Positions 46,319 through 54,832 of a stretch of DNA of 64,000 nucleotides are shown here, piece by piece. Position numbers and translations under genes: made by a program. The stretch spans positions 3,120,001 through 3,184,000 of the forward strand of contig NZ_CP009888.1 in assembly GCF_000788395.1 (NCBI RefSeq), in the 5' to 3' direction. How positions within the stretch are numbered: the stretch's first letter is position 1; every line of letters starts with the position of its first letter. Below the pieces are notes generated by a model. It saw only the letters and a program-made list of their open reading frames with translations. It searched no databases and had not been told where the DNA came from. The stretch comes from Pseudoalteromonas piratica (GTDB taxonomy: Bacteria; Pseudomonadota; Gammaproteobacteria; Enterobacterales; Alteromonadaceae).

Positions 46319-47293
46319 CTACTCAGGCAAACTAATAAAATAAAGTACCTGTAAAAGGCTGCCAAAATTAATCGCCACATCAGCACTTTGAGCCACAAGT
46401 GGCTTACCATGAACTGCTACACCAAGACCGCTGGCTGCCATCATCACTAAATCGTTAGCGCCATCACCCATTGCCATCGTTTGTGACTTATCAATATTAA
46501 GTTGTTCAGCATACTGAGTTAAAAAACGTGCTTTCTCATCAGCATCAACTATGGTTCCAAGTACCTTTCCAGTCAGCTCAACACCATTGTCTTCTAGGGT
46601 ATTTGCGTGAATCGCATCAAGTTCAAGCAAGGTTTGTACTCGCTGCGCAAAAGGCACAAAACCTCCCGATGCAATCGCCAACGTCCAGCCTTTTGCTTTT
46701 AGGTGCTGGCATAGCGCCTTGACACCAGGCATTAAAGGCAGATTATCTTTAAGCTGCGCCATTAGCTCAAGCGACACACCTTCTAGCTTGGCAACACGCT
46801 TTCGCAGACTTTCAGAAAAAGGCAACGCTCCTTGCATTGCTTGGCGCGTTACACTCGCAACTTCTTCATAGACATTGGCTAATCGAGCAATTTCATCAAT
46901 ACACTCAATTTGTATGGCTGTTGAATCCATATCCATTACAAGTAAGCCAGGTTGGTTTATGTTTGGCGCTTTAGCAAAAACATTAACTTCCAGTGCTTCA
47001 TTTGGAGACAAATACTCTTGAAGCACTTGTTTGGTTTTATCTAGCTCTTCACTGACCTGCAGAACCAGCGCACTTGGTAATTCTGGGTGCACAGATAACT
47101 TAGCCGCCTTCGATACTGGTAAGCTTTTTAATAGCGCTAACAACCCCTCATTCAGTGCAAGTTCTGAGTGAGTGGTTGACAGTAACACATAACAACTCGC
47201 GTTATTTTGATTATTAATTTCAGCAACTTCGTGCCATTTATTGGTGTGAATATTCGAGAAAAATTGCTCAAACTGCGCCATACTTTCAAACAT
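46319..47293 (-). CDS. serB: Phosphoserine phosphatase
   Basis: The 324-residue HAD enzyme completes serine synthesis. It has an N-terminal ACT-like region and the nucleophile motif LLVMDMDSTAIQIE (Asp121, Asp123). The SGGF motif and GDGANDLVMM follow. I start at ATG 47293, preceded by GAGAG six bases upstream, which gives the length of E. coli SerB (322). The open frame continues upstream to 47419, but that part overlaps the divergent smp gene and is not conserved. serA lies 4 kb away. Confidence 0.94.
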   Translation of the reverse strand: MFESMAQFEQFFSNIHTNKWHEVAEINNQNNASCYVLLSTTHSELALNEGLLALLKSLPVSKAAKLSVHPELPSALVLQVSEELDKTKQVLQEYLSPNEALEVNVFAKAPNINQPGLLVMDMDSTAIQIECIDEIARLANVYEEVASVTRQAMQGALPFSESLRKRVAKLEGVSLELMAQLKDNLPLMPGVKALCQHLKAKGWTLAIASGGFVPFAQRVQTLLELDAIHANTLEDNGVELTGKVLGTIVDADEKARFLTQYAEQLNIDKSQTMAMGDGANDLVMMAASGLGVAVHGKPLVAQSADVAINFGSLLQVLYFISLPE

Positions 47294-47376
47294 CAGCGAC
47301 TCTCTTACAGCTAGACTTTTGTGTTGTTGCAATTTAACCAAGAAAACAGCACACTGTCCAAAAGGCATTGAGCAAT

Positions 47377-47994
47377 ATGAAAAAAAACCAAGACCGTAAC
47401 CCGGCTTTCGCCTCCACATATCAACGCATATCGCGCTTAATGATTGCTGCGATATGCCTCGTTGCGCTTACTCATATTGGTTTTAATACTAGCTTTAAAG
47501 GCCATCAGATACTTGAACAGCAAAGCAAAACAACGGCTCAAGGTCTCGCTAAACAACTTGCACTCGGTGCCCGAACTGCCATCAAAGAGCAAGATAAAAA
47601 ATCACTTTCACAACTGGTCAATAATTTTGCCCAAGATGAATTTATTCAAACTGCAGCTATATTCGATAAGTACGGCAATTTGCTGGTACAAAGTAATTTT
47701 GCAGCGTCATACCAAGATTTATTAAAGACACCCAGTGCTTTACCTGGGCTTTCTAAGCTTGCCACACCAGTTATAAGTGATGTGTTTGTTCAAGGTAAAC
47801 GGGTGGGTTTTGTCAGGCTAACCTATACCTTTCCAGCGGCTATCCGCGAAGCTCACGATTACCTTCACGAAGTCAGTAAACAAATCGCCCTTATGTTGAT
47901 CTTAAGTGTAATACTTACCTGGGTCTTAGCACGCAAGATCAAGCGTTGGCAGGTTAAACGCTATATCCGTAACGCCGAGCAAGAAGAGGCATAA
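47377..47994 (+). CDS. smp: Smp/YtjB (AhpA-like) membrane protein
   Basis: The 205-residue protein has an N-terminal TM helix (about 20-38), a periplasmic domain of some 120 residues and a second TM helix near 168-186, ending in a basic tail. It resembles E. coli Smp (YtjB), which is likewise divergent from serB. The function is not established. ATG 47377 is chosen; AAAGG lies 11 bases upstream, and an in-frame TTG at 47368 is too close to that site. Its last 34 bases overlap the convergent tatD-family gene. Confidence 0.82.
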   Translation: MKKNQDRNPAFASTYQRISRLMIAAICLVALTHIGFNTSFKGHQILEQQSKTTAQGLAKQLALGARTAIKEQDKKSLSQLVNNFAQDEFIQTAAIFDKYGNLLVQSNFAASYQDLLKTPSALPGLSKLATPVISDVFVQGKRVGFVRLTYTFPAAIREAHDYLHEVSKQIALMLILSVILTWVLARKIKRWQVKRYIRNAEQEEA

Positions 47995-48740
47995 AGCTGT
48001 TCGGCAAGAAGCTGTCGCGCACTTTGCGTTTCAACACCTTTCAATTCACACAGAGCATCAAACACTCGAATAATTTGCGCAGGCACATTGCGTTCCCCCT
48101 GATAACCAGAAAGCGGCATTGATGGTGCATCGGTTTCAAGCACTAGGTGTTCAGCCGGTAAGTTGGCTATCACATTGCGCGTTTTCTCGGCACGCGAGTA
48201 AGTAATTGTACCGCCTACCCCCAATTTAAAGCCCTGCTCAATGTAGTAATTAGCCACCTGCGCAGAACCACTGAAAGCATGAATAATGCCGCCACATTTT
48301 GGTTTGAGTGTTTTAAATGATTCGGCTATTAAATCATGACTTTTTCGGTGATGCACCACCAGCGGCAGTGACAACTGATTCGCAAGCTCAATATGCTGTA
48401 TAAAAAGTTGCTGTTGGTAATCGAGCTTTTCGATACTGCGGTCGATACCGCACTCACCGATTGCCACCAAGAATTCGCGATGAGTATTTGCAAGTGTGGC
48501 AAGGCGTTCAAAGTCACCCTGTTGATGCTCATTAAAAAAATAAGGGTGTAATCCAAGAGCTTTGTAAAACGTAATGCCTTGGGTATTTTCAAAGGAAAGT
48601 AGCTTGGCGCTTTGTGCAAGTGTTACGCCCGGTACCAGTATATGCGACACATTGAAGTGCGCCGCATCTGCTAACACCTTGTCACGGTCATTTTCAAACT
48701 CATCAAAGTCGATATGACAGTGCGTATCAAAAAACGTCAT
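47961..48740 (-). CDS. yjjV: TatD-family metal-dependent hydrolase (YjjV-like)
   Basis: The 259-residue protein is a TIM-barrel hydrolase with metal ligands in FFDTHCHIDFDEF (His7, His9), Glu in AIGECGID, His in VVHHRKSHD and IIHAFSG, and Asp in LETDAPSMPLSGYQG. The segment GGTITYSRAEKTR groups it with E. coli YjjV rather than TatD. Members act as 3'-5' exonucleases or D-aminoacyl-tRNA deacylase-like enzymes; the role here is not certain. It starts one base after pdxH ends, so they form an operon. Its 3' end overlaps smp by 34 bp. Confidence 0.9.
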   Translation of the reverse strand: MTFFDTHCHIDFDEFENDRDKVLADAAHFNVSHILVPGVTLAQSAKLLSFENTQGITFYKALGLHPYFFNEHQQGDFERLATLANTHREFLVAIGECGIDRSIEKLDYQQQLFIQHIELANQLSLPLVVHHRKSHDLIAESFKTLKPKCGGIIHAFSGSAQVANYYIEQGFKLGVGGTITYSRAEKTRNVIANLPAEHLVLETDAPSMPLSGYQGERNVPAQIIRVFDALCELKGVETQSARQLLAEQLYASSCSALRI

Positions 48741-48741
48741 A

Positions 48742-49377
48742 CTATGGATTTAAGCGCTGCTTAGTCCACACGCCATCTTCAAGTTTATACATAAAGCGGT
48801 CGTGTAATCGGTTTGCACCACCTTGCCAAAACTCAATTTGATGCGGTTCAATGCAGTAACCACCCCAAAACGACGGCAATGGCACTTCACCTTCACTAAA
48901 CTTATTTTTAATTTGCTGGAATTTTTCCATCAGCACTTTACGTGATGATACCGGGCGACTTTGCGCCGATGCCCACGCTGCAAGTTGGCTCTCTTTAGGA
49001 CGCGATAAAAAGTACTTAGTCACCGCCAAATTTGATAATGGCTTCGCCGTGCCATAAACAATCACCTGACGCTCCAAGCTGTGCCATGGAAAATGTAAGC
49101 TCACTTTATTATTACCCGCAATTTCCTGAGCCTTGCGTGACTCTGTATTAGTAAAAAAGACAAACCCATTTGGATTTACATCCTTTAATAACACAATGCG
49201 CTGTGACGGCTGCCCATTGCCATCTACTGTTGCCACAACCATGGCTGTTGGGTCATCCAGTTTAGCGTCTACCGCTAATTGCAACCAAGACTCAAACTGC
49301 TCAATTGGGTTGTCTAATAGCTTCTCTTCAGACAAACCATCCTTTAAATACTCACGGCGAATATCATCAATTTTCAT
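48742..49377 (-). CDS. pdxH: Pyridoxamine 5'-phosphate oxidase
   Basis: The 211-residue FMN enzyme makes pyridoxal phosphate. Family landmarks are [48 protein letters not shown] and the C-terminal RLHDRFMYK...RLNP. The start is ATG 49377 (or the adjacent one at 49380), with GGAAAAG just upstream; the frame extends to a TTG at 49389. It is first in a two-gene operon with yjjV. Confidence 0.94.
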   Translation of the reverse strand: MKIDDIRREYLKDGLSEEKLLDNPIEQFESWLQLAVDAKLDDPTAMVVATVDGNGQPSQRIVLLKDVNPNGFVFFTNTESRKAQEIAGNNKVSLHFPWHSLERQVIVYGTAKPLSNLAVTKYFLSRPKESQLAAWASAQSRPVSSRKVLMEKFQQIKNKFSEGEVPLPSFWGGYCIEPHQIEFWQGGANRLHDRFMYKLEDGVWTKQRLNP

Positions 49378-49610
49378 CATCTTTTCCAAAAGATATTGTA
49401 TAAGCTTATGGTAAACAGATACGTGTGAAATACCAATAAAGATTGGTTATATAGTTGATTTAAAATAAAGGGTTGGGGGTTAGATTTTAGTTTTGAATAT
49501 TTGAATCAATCTTAGCAGCGGGTGAGTCTTACAGCTCGACTACCGCAGTCTCTAACGACGCCCAAAAGTAAATTCAAAACTGAAGCTGCTTCTTGGCAAA
49601 ATACAATAAT

Positions 49611-49641
49611 CAAAAACCAATGTTTTTGCTGACATTGGTTT
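49611..49641 (-). terminator. Rho-independent terminator of the TonB-domain gene
   Basis: AAACCAATG (49614-49622) pairs with CATTGGTTT (49633-49641). On the minus strand TTTTT continues from the stem. It lies 20 bp beyond the stop. Confidence 0.82.
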
Positions 49642-49661
49642 AATTTATTACATCAAAATTC

Positions 49662-50099
49662 TTAGACACTGCATCGATATTGTGACTGTTTAAGGCAAAT
49701 TGCTTCAGCCTCTTCAACTGAGTTACCACCTAAGCAAAAGTCGAGGCGAATTAATTTCTCTTCAGCGACAGGGTTACCATTTTTAGCTTGCACCCAATTC
49801 CACTTTCTAATAATTTTCTTACTTGGTCTGTAAATCACTTTTTCGGGAACGCTTTGGATAAGTTCAACAGAGTCTGTTTTGCCTTCGTCATTTACAACCA
49901 CCTTAAAAATCCCACAACCCGCGATGCCTTTTTTCGCTAATGATATTGGGTATTTTGGTGTTACTTGTTTTTTCCTAACCCAGTTAGCTTTTTCTTCAGT
50001 CGGTTGTAAATGTGTCAACTTCACGTCGCCAAAGAGTGATTGAGCACTAACAGTAAAACATTGCAAAGACAATACGATTAATAAAACCACTTTTCTCAT
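49662..50099 (-). CDS. Secreted protein with a TonB C-terminal-type domain
   Basis: The 145-residue protein has a signal peptide (cleavage near AQS at 19-21) and then a TonB_C-like fold. It includes VTPKYPISLAKKGIAGCGIFKVVVNDEGKTDSVELIQSVPE (split over about 47-87) and RKWNW at about 103-107. There is no TM anchor or proline-rich spacer, so it is not a complete TonB energy transducer; it would be a free periplasmic protein. Three or four cysteines suggest disulfides. No ExbB/ExbD genes are near. The downstream side is a terminator; the upstream side faces the repeat array. Confidence 0.72.
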   Translation of the reverse strand: MRKVVLLIVLSLQCFTVSAQSLFGDVKLTHLQPTEEKANWVRKKQVTPKYPISLAKKGIAGCGIFKVVVNDEGKTDSVELIQSVPEKVIYRPSKKIIRKWNWVQAKNGNPVAEEKLIRLDFCLGGNSVEEAEAICLKQSQYRCSV

Positions 50100-50392
50100 A
50101 ATTCTTTCCTTAGTTATTTATCTTCCTTGTGAATCAGTTTTTAAGTTATCTGCTTTTATCAGCTTTTTCAATAGATTAAGTGATACTTGTTATTAAATTG
50201 AAAGTCTGAAGTTGAATTAATGAGATATAAGAAGCAACTCCCTAAAAATAAGCGAAAGATTGAAACAGAAATTATGCTTTTTAGCCGCTGAGCAAAATTT
50301 AGTATGTGACTGGAAAATTATTGAAGAAGAAAATTGATACTATTTGCAAACTAATATGCATTTGGACAAGAAAGCATCTTGTAAATAAGAGC

Positions 50393-50439
50393 TAATTTAG
50401 CCTCATGAACATAGCCTGCTATGTGATTGGGGTAAATTA
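50393..50439. repeat. Array hairpin, copy 1 (tandem G.A core)
   Basis: TAATTTA pairs with TAAATTA, CCTCA with TGGGG, and CATAG with CTATG (loop CCTG). The internal loop TGAA/TGAT could form tandem G.A and A.G pairs. Compared with copy 2, a C-G pair has become T-A and a C-G pair T.G, so pairing is kept. Confidence 0.75.
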
Positions 50440-50598
50440 AAACTCTAACGAAGGATCAATGTAAATAGGAAGCAACGTTCTACAAATAGGCGAGAAATTG
50501 ACAAGGCTTTCCTTCCAAACAAAGAGTAAGCTTTTTAGCCGCTGAGCATACTTTAGTATGTGATTGGAGATTTATTGAAGAAAAAAATTGATACTATT

Positions 50599-50636
50599 TG
50601 CAAACTAGTTTGCATTTAGACAAGAAAGCATCTTGT
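50599..50636. repeat. Two small palindromes inside the repeat unit
   Basis: TGCAAACTAGTTTGCA (50599-50614) is a perfect 16-bp palindrome. It is followed by ACAAGA (50620-50625) and TCTTGT (50631-50636), a 6-bp stem with loop AAGCA. The second hairpin is identical in the other copy at 50366-50382; the first is imperfect there. Confidence 0.7.
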
Positions 50637-50646
50637 AAATAAGAGC

Positions 50647-50693
50647 TAATCTAGCCCCATGAGCATAGTGCGCTATGTGATTGGGGTAGATTA
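50647..50693. repeat. Array hairpin, copy 2 (tandem G.A core)
   Basis: TAATCTA pairs with TAGATTA, CCCCA with TGGGG, and CATAG with CTATG (loop TGCG). One unpaired G sits on the left arm. The internal loop is TGAG/TGAT. Confidence 0.78.
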
Positions 50694-50766
50694 AAAACCT
50701 GACGCAGGAAGCAAACCCCTACAAATAGGCGAGAAATTGGCAAGGCCTTACTTCCAAACAAAGAGT

Positions 50767-50817
50767 AAGCTTTTTAGCCGCTGAGCATACTTTAGTATGT
50801 GATTCGGTAAAAAGCTT
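50767..50817. repeat. Terminal array hairpin next to the argS stop
   Basis: AAGCTTTTTA (50767-50776) and TAAAAAGCTT (50808-50817) form a 10-bp outer stem, followed by CCG/CGG, the TGAG/TGAT internal loop and CATACT/AGTATG. The two earlier copies of this block lack the matching right arm. It lies 36 bp beyond the argS stop and might end its transcript. Confidence 0.75.
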
Positions 50818-50853
50818 TATGTAACGCTGTCAAAGCGAAGCATATGCAGTAGG

Positions 50854-52596
50854 TTACATTTGCTCCATTACTTCGATACCTAGTAGATCTAGACCCTTCG
50901 CTAGCGTCTTCGCCACTAAATTACACAGCATTAAGCGGCTTTCTTTGGTAGCTGGCTCTACACCCTCTTTTAGTACCGGACATGCTTCGTAGAAGCTCAT
51001 ATATAGGCTCGCAAGCTCATATAAGTAACTACATAAAACGTGCGGCGTCGCCTCAGCAATCATTTGATCTAGCACTTCTTCAAACTGGATTAGTTTGATT
51101 GCTAACGCCTTTTCTTGCGCTTCAACAATTGAGATTGGTGCATTTAAGCTTGCAGCGTCAATACCTGCTTTACGGAAGATACTGCGTACACGCGTGTAGG
51201 CATACTGTAAGTAAGGCGCTGTTGCACCTTCAAAGCTCAACATGGTATCCCAGTTGAAGATATAATCGCTGGTACGGTTCTTAGAAAGATCCGCGTATTT
51301 CACAGCCCCAATACCCACTTTACGAGCGATTTCGGCGCGTTCTTCAACGCTTAGGTCTGACTCGCGCTCTGCTAGCTTGTCAGTTGCGCGGCTTACTGCT
51401 TCTTCTAATAGTTCAGCTAGTTTAACTATGCCACCAGTACGGGTTTTAAATGGTTTACCATCTTCACCCATCATGGTGCCGAATGGGCAGAACTCATACG
51501 TTGTTTCGTCACGTAACAGGCCAGCTTTACGTGCTGTTAACTCAACTTGGCTGAAGTGAAGGCTTTGACGCGCATCTACAAAGATTAAAATACGGTCTGC
51601 GCCTAGTTTGTTAGAACGGTAATCACACGCTGCTAAGTCGGTAGTTGCATATAAGAAGCCACCACCTGATTTTTGCACGATAAATACAGATGGTTCACCA
51701 TCTTTATTGGCCAATTCATCAAGGAATACAACTTGTGCACCTTGGTCTTCAACAGCAATGCCTTTCTCTTTAAGTAGTGTAATAACACCTTGTAGCGCAT
51801 CGTTATAAGCACTTTCAGCCTTAATATCTTCAGGCTTAAGGGTAACGTTTAGCTTTGCGTACACTTCTTCAGAGTGTTTTACTGAGGTATCAATAAACAG
51901 TTTCCACAGCTTTTCACAGTGTGCATCGCCGCCTTGCAGCTTAACTACGTAGTCACGTGCTTTATCAGCAAAACCGTCTTCATCGTCAAAACGTTTTTTC
52001 GCATCGCGGTAGAAGGTTTCTAAATCAGCTAAGGCAACTGATTCAAGATCCACACCTTGGTTTAGTAAATCCTCTAAGTGCGCAATCAACATACCAAATT
52101 GCGTACCCCAGTCACCTACATGGTTTTGACGTGTAACGGAGTCGCCACGGAACTCAAGTGCACGTACAACTGCATCACCAATAATGGTTGAGCGTAAATG
52201 ACCAACGTGCATTTCTTTTGCAAGGTTTGGTGATGAGTAATCTACTACCACATTTTGTGCGCTAGCATGCTCAGCTACACCCAGTTTTTCATCTTGGTTT
52301 GCAGACGAAAGTGTGTCAGCTAAAAATTCCGGCTTTAAGTGAATATTAATAAACCCTGGGCCAGCAATTTCAGTTTGCGAGGCAATGTCGCTTACATCTA
52401 AATTGTCGATAATTTTTTGTGCCAGTTCACGCGGATTCGTTTTTAACTTTTTTGCAGCGCCCATTGCACCATTAATTTGGTAATCACCAAACTGCGGGCG
52501 GGTACTTTGTGTTACCGCTGGGTTGGTATCTTCTGGTAAGCCTGCTGCAACCATGGCTGCTATGGCTTTTTCTACTAATATCTGACGAATATTCAT
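50854..52596 (-). CDS. argS: Arginyl-tRNA synthetase
   Basis: The 580-residue class I synthetase has an N-terminal Add1 domain. The HIGH-type motif [17 protein letters not shown] is near 120-135, and a C-terminal DALR-type anticodon domain ([15 protein letters not shown] onwards) ends the protein. As in most arginyl-tRNA synthetases, a canonical KMSKS is not seen. It charges tRNA-Arg. AGGAAATAGAG precedes the start. It is followed directly by the repeat array. Confidence 0.96.
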   Translation of the reverse strand: MNIRQILVEKAIAAMVAAGLPEDTNPAVTQSTRPQFGDYQINGAMGAAKKLKTNPRELAQKIIDNLDVSDIASQTEIAGPGFINIHLKPEFLADTLSSANQDEKLGVAEHASAQNVVVDYSSPNLAKEMHVGHLRSTIIGDAVVRALEFRGDSVTRQNHVGDWGTQFGMLIAHLEDLLNQGVDLESVALADLETFYRDAKKRFDDEDGFADKARDYVVKLQGGDAHCEKLWKLFIDTSVKHSEEVYAKLNVTLKPEDIKAESAYNDALQGVITLLKEKGIAVEDQGAQVVFLDELANKDGEPSVFIVQKSGGGFLYATTDLAACDYRSNKLGADRILIFVDARQSLHFSQVELTARKAGLLRDETTYEFCPFGTMMGEDGKPFKTRTGGIVKLAELLEEAVSRATDKLAERESDLSVEERAEIARKVGIGAVKYADLSKNRTSDYIFNWDTMLSFEGATAPYLQYAYTRVRSIFRKAGIDAASLNAPISIVEAQEKALAIKLIQFEEVLDQMIAEATPHVLCSYLYELASLYMSFYEACPVLKEGVEPATKESRLMLCNLVAKTLAKGLDLLGIEVMEQM

Positions 52597-52781
52597 TCTC
52601 TATTTCCTGTTACACACCGCTTGGGAGTAATCTCAACCAAGCCATGTCATTTTTATTCGTTTTAAAACTGATAACGACATAACACGTTATCAATGTAACT
52701 TAACTTTTTTACTAAATAAATGCAGCGAGAGCAAAGCCACAGAGTATTTTTCGCTAGGAGTTTAGTCCGCTAAAAACTTAC

Positions 52782-52809
52782 AAAAAATACGATAGCAATG
52801 ACGCTATCG
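52782..52809 (-). terminator. Rho-independent terminator of prfC
   Basis: CGATAGC (52790-52796) pairs with GCTATCG (52803-52809). On the minus strand it is followed by TATTTTTTG. It lies about 20 bp beyond the prfC stop. Confidence 0.85.
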
Positions 52810-52828
52810 CAAATTTATGACGTAAAAA

Positions 52829-54412
52829 TTAGTGTTCACGTGTCTGATGGAACTCAACTTCCGGATAACGCTCTTGCGACAAGTTTAAGTTAACGCGTGT
52901 TGGCGCGATATAAGTTAGGTTATCACCACCGTCGAGTGCTAAGTTTACTTCGCATTTACGGCGGAATTCTTCTAGCTTTTTCGCATCATCACAGGTTACC
53001 CAGCGCGCTGTTGCAACGCTTACGCTTTCGTACATGGCATCTACGTTGTATTCGGCTTTTAAACGCGCTACAACAACATCAAACTGAAGTACACCTACCG
53101 CGCCTACGATTAGATCATTGTTTTGCAGTGGTCTAAATACCTGTACTGCACCCTCTTCCGAAAGCTGGATAAGGCCTTTAAGTAGCTGCTTTTGCTTAAG
53201 TGGATCGCGTAAGCGAATACGACGGAATAATTCTGGCGCAAAGTTTGGTATACCGCTGAACTTAATTTTTTCACCTTGCGTAAAGGTATCACCAATTTGA
53301 ATCGTACCATGGTTGTGAAGGCCAATAATGTCACCAGCGTACGCTTCTGCTGCACGCTCACGGTCACCGGCCATAAAGGTTACCGCATCAGAGATGCTGA
53401 CCTTTTTACCAATACGCACATGGTCCATTTTCATACCTTGCTCATATTTACCCGACACAATACGCATAAAGGCAATACGGTCGCGGTGTTTCGGGTCCAT
53501 GTTAGCTTGAATTTTAAAGACAAAGCCTGAGAACTTTTCTTCGTCAGCAGTAACGAGGCGGTCATCTGTTTGACGCGGCTGTGGTGCTGGTGCCCACTTT
53601 GTTAAACCGTCAAGCATGTGGTCAACACCAAAATTACCAAGTGCGGTACCAAAGAATACCGGTGTTAATTCACCTGCTAGGAAAAGCTCTTGATCAAATT
53701 CGTGTGATGCACCAACTACCAGCTCAAGTTCTTCGCGTAGTAATTCAGCCAGTTCTTCACCCACGGCTGCGTCAAGCTCTGGGTTATCTAATCCTTTAAC
53801 AATACGCACGTCTTGAATTGTGTGACCTTGACCTGTTTGGTACAAAATCGTTTCATCGCGATGAATGTGGTAAACACCTTTAAACTCTTTACCACAGCCA
53901 ATTGGCCAGGTAACCGGAGCACACGCGATGTTTAGCTCACTTTCAACTTCGTCCATGACTTCCATTGGGTCACGGATATCACGGTCGAGTTTGTTCATAA
54001 AGGTAACAATTGGCGTATCACGTAGACGCGTTACTTCCATAAGCTTACGGGTACGGTCTTCTACACCTTTCGCAGCGTCAATTACCATTAGGCACGAGTC
54101 AACCGCCGTGAGTGTACGGTAAGTATCTTCCGAGAAGTCCTCGTGTCCTGGGGTATCCAGTAGGTTAACCAAACAGTCATTGTACGGGAATTGCATTACA
54201 GAGGTAGTAACCGAGATACCACGTTCTTTTTCCATTTCCATCCAGTCTGATTTAGCATGTTGATTCGAACCACGACCTTTTACTGTACCTGCTTTTTGCA
54301 GAGCTTGTCCGAAAAGAAGTACCTTTTCAGTAATGGTTGTTTTACCCGCATCCGGGTGGGAGATAATCGCAAAGGTGCGACGTTTGCCAACTTCAGTTGA
54401 AATACTGGACAT
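52829..54412 (-). CDS. prfC: Peptide chain release factor 3
   Basis: The 527-residue translational GTPase has G1 SHPDAGKTT (18-26), a G3 DTPGHEDF and G4 NKLDRD, with RF3-type domains II and III behind. RF3 speeds dissociation of RF1 and RF2 from the ribosome after termination. The length matches E. coli (529). A good sigma-70 promoter lies upstream, so it appears monocistronic. Confidence 0.96.
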   Translation of the reverse strand: MSSISTEVGKRRTFAIISHPDAGKTTITEKVLLFGQALQKAGTVKGRGSNQHAKSDWMEMEKERGISVTTSVMQFPYNDCLVNLLDTPGHEDFSEDTYRTLTAVDSCLMVIDAAKGVEDRTRKLMEVTRLRDTPIVTFMNKLDRDIRDPMEVMDEVESELNIACAPVTWPIGCGKEFKGVYHIHRDETILYQTGQGHTIQDVRIVKGLDNPELDAAVGEELAELLREELELVVGASHEFDQELFLAGELTPVFFGTALGNFGVDHMLDGLTKWAPAPQPRQTDDRLVTADEEKFSGFVFKIQANMDPKHRDRIAFMRIVSGKYEQGMKMDHVRIGKKVSISDAVTFMAGDRERAAEAYAGDIIGLHNHGTIQIGDTFTQGEKIKFSGIPNFAPELFRRIRLRDPLKQKQLLKGLIQLSEEGAVQVFRPLQNNDLIVGAVGVLQFDVVVARLKAEYNVDAMYESVSVATARWVTCDDAKKLEEFRRKCEVNLALDGGDNLTYIAPTRVNLNLSQERYPEVEFHQTREH

Positions 54413-54832
54413 GAATACCCGCCAATCGCTTAAAATTCAAGGTTAAAAATGGGGCGAAATTATACCTGTTTACCCACTTAGAGTGCAATTAAAGCGTAGT
54501 TAATATGTGTGTTTTTTCGCTGAATTTTGTTTTTTAATTTTACAATAACTGTGGTTCTCAAAATTCACTTCTATTTACTTGCCAAAATTGCAATGTGGTT
54601 TTTGTTCATCTCACGAGAATTATTTTTAAAATAAAAATCAAACGATTTTTCATGAATGGCTAAAAACACTCGTTAAAGCAATAAAATCACCGCGCAATAG
54701 TCTAAAATTTGGCTGATGTGTTAAGTTGTTTACAACCAACAAGATAGGCTTTTAGCATAAATACCTATTGCAATTAAACTGTGCTATGGTTGAGCTATAA
54801 ATCTAATAAATGTCGATTCAAATTTCGCAATT
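54413..54832. other. Intergenic region between divergent prfC and TonB-receptor genes
   Basis: These 420 AT-rich bases hold no gene that I can support. The left end carries the prfC promoter. The right end must carry the receptor promoter, but no clear hexamers and no convincing Fur box are seen. Confidence 0.4.
54459..54488 (-). promoter_or_regulatory. Sigma-70 promoter of prfC
   Basis: On the minus strand TTGCAC (54488-54483) and a perfect TATAAT (54464-54459) are 18 bp apart. This places the start about 40 bases before prfC. Confidence 0.65.

Larger units (their letters stand above)
50228..50820. repeat. Tandem array of about 2.4 noncoding units (periods 254 and 239 bp)
   Basis: Three landmarks recur in the same order. 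The first is a GGAAGCAA / CTACAAATAGGCGAGAAATT block at about 50229, 50468 and 50707. The second is a CTTTTTAGCCGCTGAGCA block at 50276, 50530 and 50769. The third is an ACAAGA-loop-TCTTGT hairpin at 50366 and 50620, followed by a long hairpin at 50393 and 50647. The first period is 254, the second 239. The first copy is the most diverged, and the last is cut after the second landmark. No spacers or frame suggest a CRISPR or a coding repeat. Confidence 0.88.
50100..50853. other. Long noncoding gap filled by a tandem repeat array
   Basis: These 754 bases contain no reading frame of note. From about 50228 they are made of a repeated unit rich in hairpins, described in the following entries. The first 120 bases probably carry the promoter of the TonB-domain gene. 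Confidence 0.7.

Noticed and set aside
47294..47419. Extended N-terminus of serB
   Set aside because: It overlaps the divergent smp start and would make the enzyme about 40 residues longer than the family; ATG 47293 has a proper ribosome site.
50228..50820. CRISPR array
   Set aside because: Units are about 240-254 bp, there are no short direct repeats with unique spacers, and no cas genes are near.
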